DNA of 64,000 nt, from positions 62,001 to 126,000 of the forward strand of contig JAHBTU010000003.1 of the NCBI GenBank assembly GCA_019638455.1. Direction: 5' to 3'. This DNA comes from Saprospiraceae bacterium. GTDB lineage: Bacteria; Bacteroidota; Bacteroidia; Chitinophagales; Saprospiraceae. How positions within the stretch are numbered: the first letter of the stretch is position 1; each line of letters opens with the position of its first letter. Made by a program: the position numbers and the translations under genes. Of the stretch, positions 62,301 through 64,000 are shown piece by piece. The notes beneath the pieces are model-generated. The model was not told the origin of the DNA, did no database searches, and saw only the letters and a program-made list of their open reading frames with translations.

Positions 62301-62609
62301 ATGAATCAGAAAATTCGCATCAAACTCCGGTCTTACGACTACAATCTGGTGGACAAGTCCACGGAAAAAATCGTGAAGACCGTGCGTGCGAGTGGAGCCG
62401 TTGTGACTGGCCCGATTCCGCTGCCTACCGAGAAAGAAGTTTTCACAGTGCTGCGCTCGCCGCATGTGAATAAGAAAGCTCGTGAGCAGTTCCAGTTGCG
62501 CACCCACAAGCGCTTGATTGAAATCTACACACCCACCCAGAAAACGGTGGATGCTCTCTCCAAGTTGGAACTGCCGAGCGGTGTTGACATTCAAGTCAAG
62601 CTTACCTGA
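62301..62609 (+). CDS. rpsJ: 30S ribosomal protein S10
   Basis: 102 residues, complete: [43 protein letters not shown] (in two parts) and [12 protein letters not shown] are typical. S10 is part of the 30S head and, as NusE, of antitermination complexes. Unusually for Bacteroidota and many other bacteria, no tuf or fusA is directly upstream; the neighbour is a glycosidase gene. A terminator-like hairpin follows before rplC. Confidence 0.98.
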   Translation: MNQKIRIKLRSYDYNLVDKSTEKIVKTVRASGAVVTGPIPLPTEKEVFTVLRSPHVNKKAREQFQLRTHKRLIEIYTPTQKTVDALSKLELPSGVDIQVKLT

Positions 62610-62707
62610 GTTAATCTTCGAATTGCTGATATCCGGCTTTTGATTTTAGAACCGCGATTTTGATTCAAAGTGCCAAGCCCAAATGGGGGTAACTGAACAG
62701 AATCGGA

Positions 62708-62744
62708 CGCTTACCCGTCAAAGGGAATTTAAGCGTTTTTTTTT
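62708..62744 (+). terminator. terminator-like hairpin between rpsJ and rplC
   Basis: CGCTTA (62708-62713) pairs with TAAGCG (62730-62735), with an inner CCC/GGG, and nine Ts follow (62736-62744). It lies in a 233-bp gap inside what is normally one operon. It could attenuate the distal genes or separate rpsJ from a second promoter. Confidence 0.7.
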
Positions 62745-62842
62745 CGGTAAAAAAATCTGCGCCGAAACACATTCGACAGGTACGACTCCAAAAATCCGCA
62801 ATCGAACAAATCCAATCGTTCAACCATAAAATTCGAGACACA

Positions 62843-63466
62843 GTGAACGGTCTGATTGGCAAAAAAATCGGGATGACCAGCATCTATGACAGCAACGGCA
62901 AAAACGTGGCAGTCACCATCATTGAAGCTGGCCCCTGCGTCGTCACGCAAGTGCGCACCGAAGAAAACGACGGTTACGCTGCCCTCCAGTTGGCTTTCGG
63001 CGACCGCAAAACGAAAAACACGCCCAAGCCTCTCATGGGGCATTTCCAAAAAGCGGGTCTTGAAGAGCCGCTTTACAAAGTGAAAGAGTTTCGCAACATG
63101 AGCCTGCCCAAGAACCTCGGCGACGAGGTGACGGTGGCCGATGTGTTTGCGGAAGGCGACAAAGTGGTCGTGACCGGCACCTCCAAAGGCAAAGGCTTCC
63201 AAGGTGTCGTGAAGCGTCACGGCTTCGGCGGTGTGATGCAGCAAACGCACGGTCAGCACAACCGCCTTCGAGCTCCCGGCTCGCTCGGCAACTCTTCCTT
63301 CGCCGCCAAGGTGATGAAAGGGATGCGCATGGCAGGCCAAATGGGGCACGAGCAGGTGAAAGTGCGCAAGCTGCAAATTTTGAAAGTGTTCCCCGACCAG
63401 AACATCCTCCTTATCAAAGGCGCGATTCCGGGTCACAAGGGCGCTTATGTAACAATTGAAAAATAA
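62843..63466 (+). CDS. rplC: 50S ribosomal protein L3
   Basis: 207 residues from a GTG start ([20 protein letters not shown]). The signature [17 protein letters not shown] and GSIG-like [12 protein letters not shown] region are present. L3 is an early-assembly protein near the peptidyl-transferase centre. The rplD start is 27 bp downstream. The GTG start and the hairpin upstream set it apart from rpsJ. Confidence 0.97.
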   Translation: MNGLIGKKIGMTSIYDSNGKNVAVTIIEAGPCVVTQVRTEENDGYAALQLAFGDRKTKNTPKPLMGHFQKAGLEEPLYKVKEFRNMSLPKNLGDEVTVADVFAEGDKVVVTGTSKGKGFQGVVKRHGFGGVMQQTHGQHNRLRAPGSLGNSSFAAKVMKGMRMAGQMGHEQVKVRKLQILKVFPDQNILLIKGAIPGHKGAYVTIEK

Positions 63467-63493
63467 TTTCTTGACCAATAATTTCCGCAGGAA

Positions 63494-64000
63494 ATGAAAG
63501 TTTCGGTCTATAACATCAAAGGCGAATCCACCGGCAGGTCAGTAGAGCTCCCGGAAGAGATATTCGGCATCGAGCCACACGAGCACAGCGTCTGGCTTGA
63601 TGTGAAACGCTACCTTGCCGCCCAGCGCCAAGGCACCCACAAATCGAAAGAGCGCAGCGAAATCAGCGGCTCCACCCGCAAATTGCACAAGCAAAAAGGC
63701 ACGGGAGGCTCGCGTAAGGGCGACATCAACAACCCTCTCTATCGCGGTGGTGGCCGGGTATTTGGCCCACGTCCACGCAACTACGATATTCGGGTTAACG
63801 CGAAAGTTCGTCGCCTCGCCCGTCGCAGCGCCCTTTCAGCCAAAGCCAAAGCAGGCGGCATCATCGTAGTGGAAGATTTCACTTTTGAGGCTCCCAAGAC
63901 AAAGGATTTCCAAAACATTTTGACCGCCCTCAAAGTGGCCGACAAGAAGCCCCTCACGGTATTGGGCAGCTACGACAAGACGTTGTACCTCTCCTGCCGC
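63494..64000 (+). CDS. rplD: 50S ribosomal protein L4, 3' end outside window
   Basis: 169 residues are visible from ATG 63494 ([20 protein letters not shown]), with the long RNA-binding loop [20 protein letters not shown] and [13 protein letters not shown]. The frame is open to the window edge. L4 lines the peptide exit tunnel and in enterobacteria also represses its own operon; whether it acts on the hairpin at 62708 here is unknown. Confidence 0.97.
   Translation, partial: MKVSVYNIKGESTGRSVELPEEIFGIEPHEHSVWLDVKRYLAAQRQGTHKSKERSEISGSTRKLHKQKGTGGSRKGDINNPLYRGGGRVFGPRPRNYDIRVNAKVRRLARRSALSAKAKAGGIIVVEDFTFEAPKTKDFQNILTALKVADKKPLTVLGSYDKTLYLSCR

Overview
The window reads as a chromosomal piece of a member of the Bacteroidota, probably of the Saprospiria/Chitinophagia side. 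Signs of this are promoter -7 boxes of the TAnnTTTG type, weak or absent Shine-Dalgarno sequences, a DUF1028 protein with a type IX secretion C-terminal sorting domain, DUF2807 and OmpA-type envelope proteins, and a tmRNA tag ending YAMAA. Genus-level identity is inference only.

Layout. 1-3057: end of an M4-type metallopeptidase gene, then the tyrosine/homogentisate pair hmgA-hppD. 3160-11399: an 8.2-kb island inserted at the 3' end of ssrA (tmRNA), bounded by a 30-bp perfect direct repeat. It carries a divergent pair of small genes, a frameshifted ClpP-fold serine protease gene and a complete type I restriction operon (hsdR-hsdM-hsdS). No integrase is visible. 11386-30373: mostly chromosomal genes: ssrA, a LYS1-like dehydrogenase, OmpA and helix-hairpin-helix envelope proteins, TspO-like and MFS proteins, a Trp/Tyr-rich envelope protein, accB-accC, efp, an M61-like peptidase, mnmH, a DUF2807 protein, an outer-membrane barrel, tRNA-Gly, a glucosaminidase and a GNAT acetyltransferase. 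30726-35539: xylB-xylA, an OmpA protein and an SRPBCC protein, separated by copies of a ~175-bp dispersed repeat.

35562-56959 is an accessory region full of insertion sequences: two IS630-type, two IS4-type and one IS5-type element. Between them lies what I consider the most interesting locus: a TPR-CHAT protein, an ECF sigma factor with a membrane partner, a polytopic membrane protein, and a same-strand run of a DUF5675 protein, a lipoprotein, a Cys-rich exported protein, a 757-aa exported protein, a 701-aa exported protein, a MotA/TolQ/ExbB-type channel protein, two ExbD-like single-span proteins and a J-domain-like tail-anchored protein. This looks like an uncharacterised ExbB/ExbD-type envelope machine. 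Three of its genes (sigma factor, 757-aa protein, first ExbD-like protein) are cut by IS elements. Removing each IS and one copy of its target duplication restores an exact reading frame in all three cases, so the locus was intact recently and is now being lost or switched off.

56971-64000 returns to ordinary chromosome: a DUF998-like membrane protein, the DUF1028/T9SS protein, a GH20 hexosaminidase, a GH-A-like glycosidase, and the start of the S10 ribosomal operon (rpsJ, rplC, rplD) with a strong terminator-like hairpin between rpsJ and rplC.

Three genes are broken by single-base shifts at or near homopolymers (A4 near 5668, G5 at 39170, T9 at 45531). These may be real mutations, phase-variable tracts or assembly errors; the sequence alone cannot decide.
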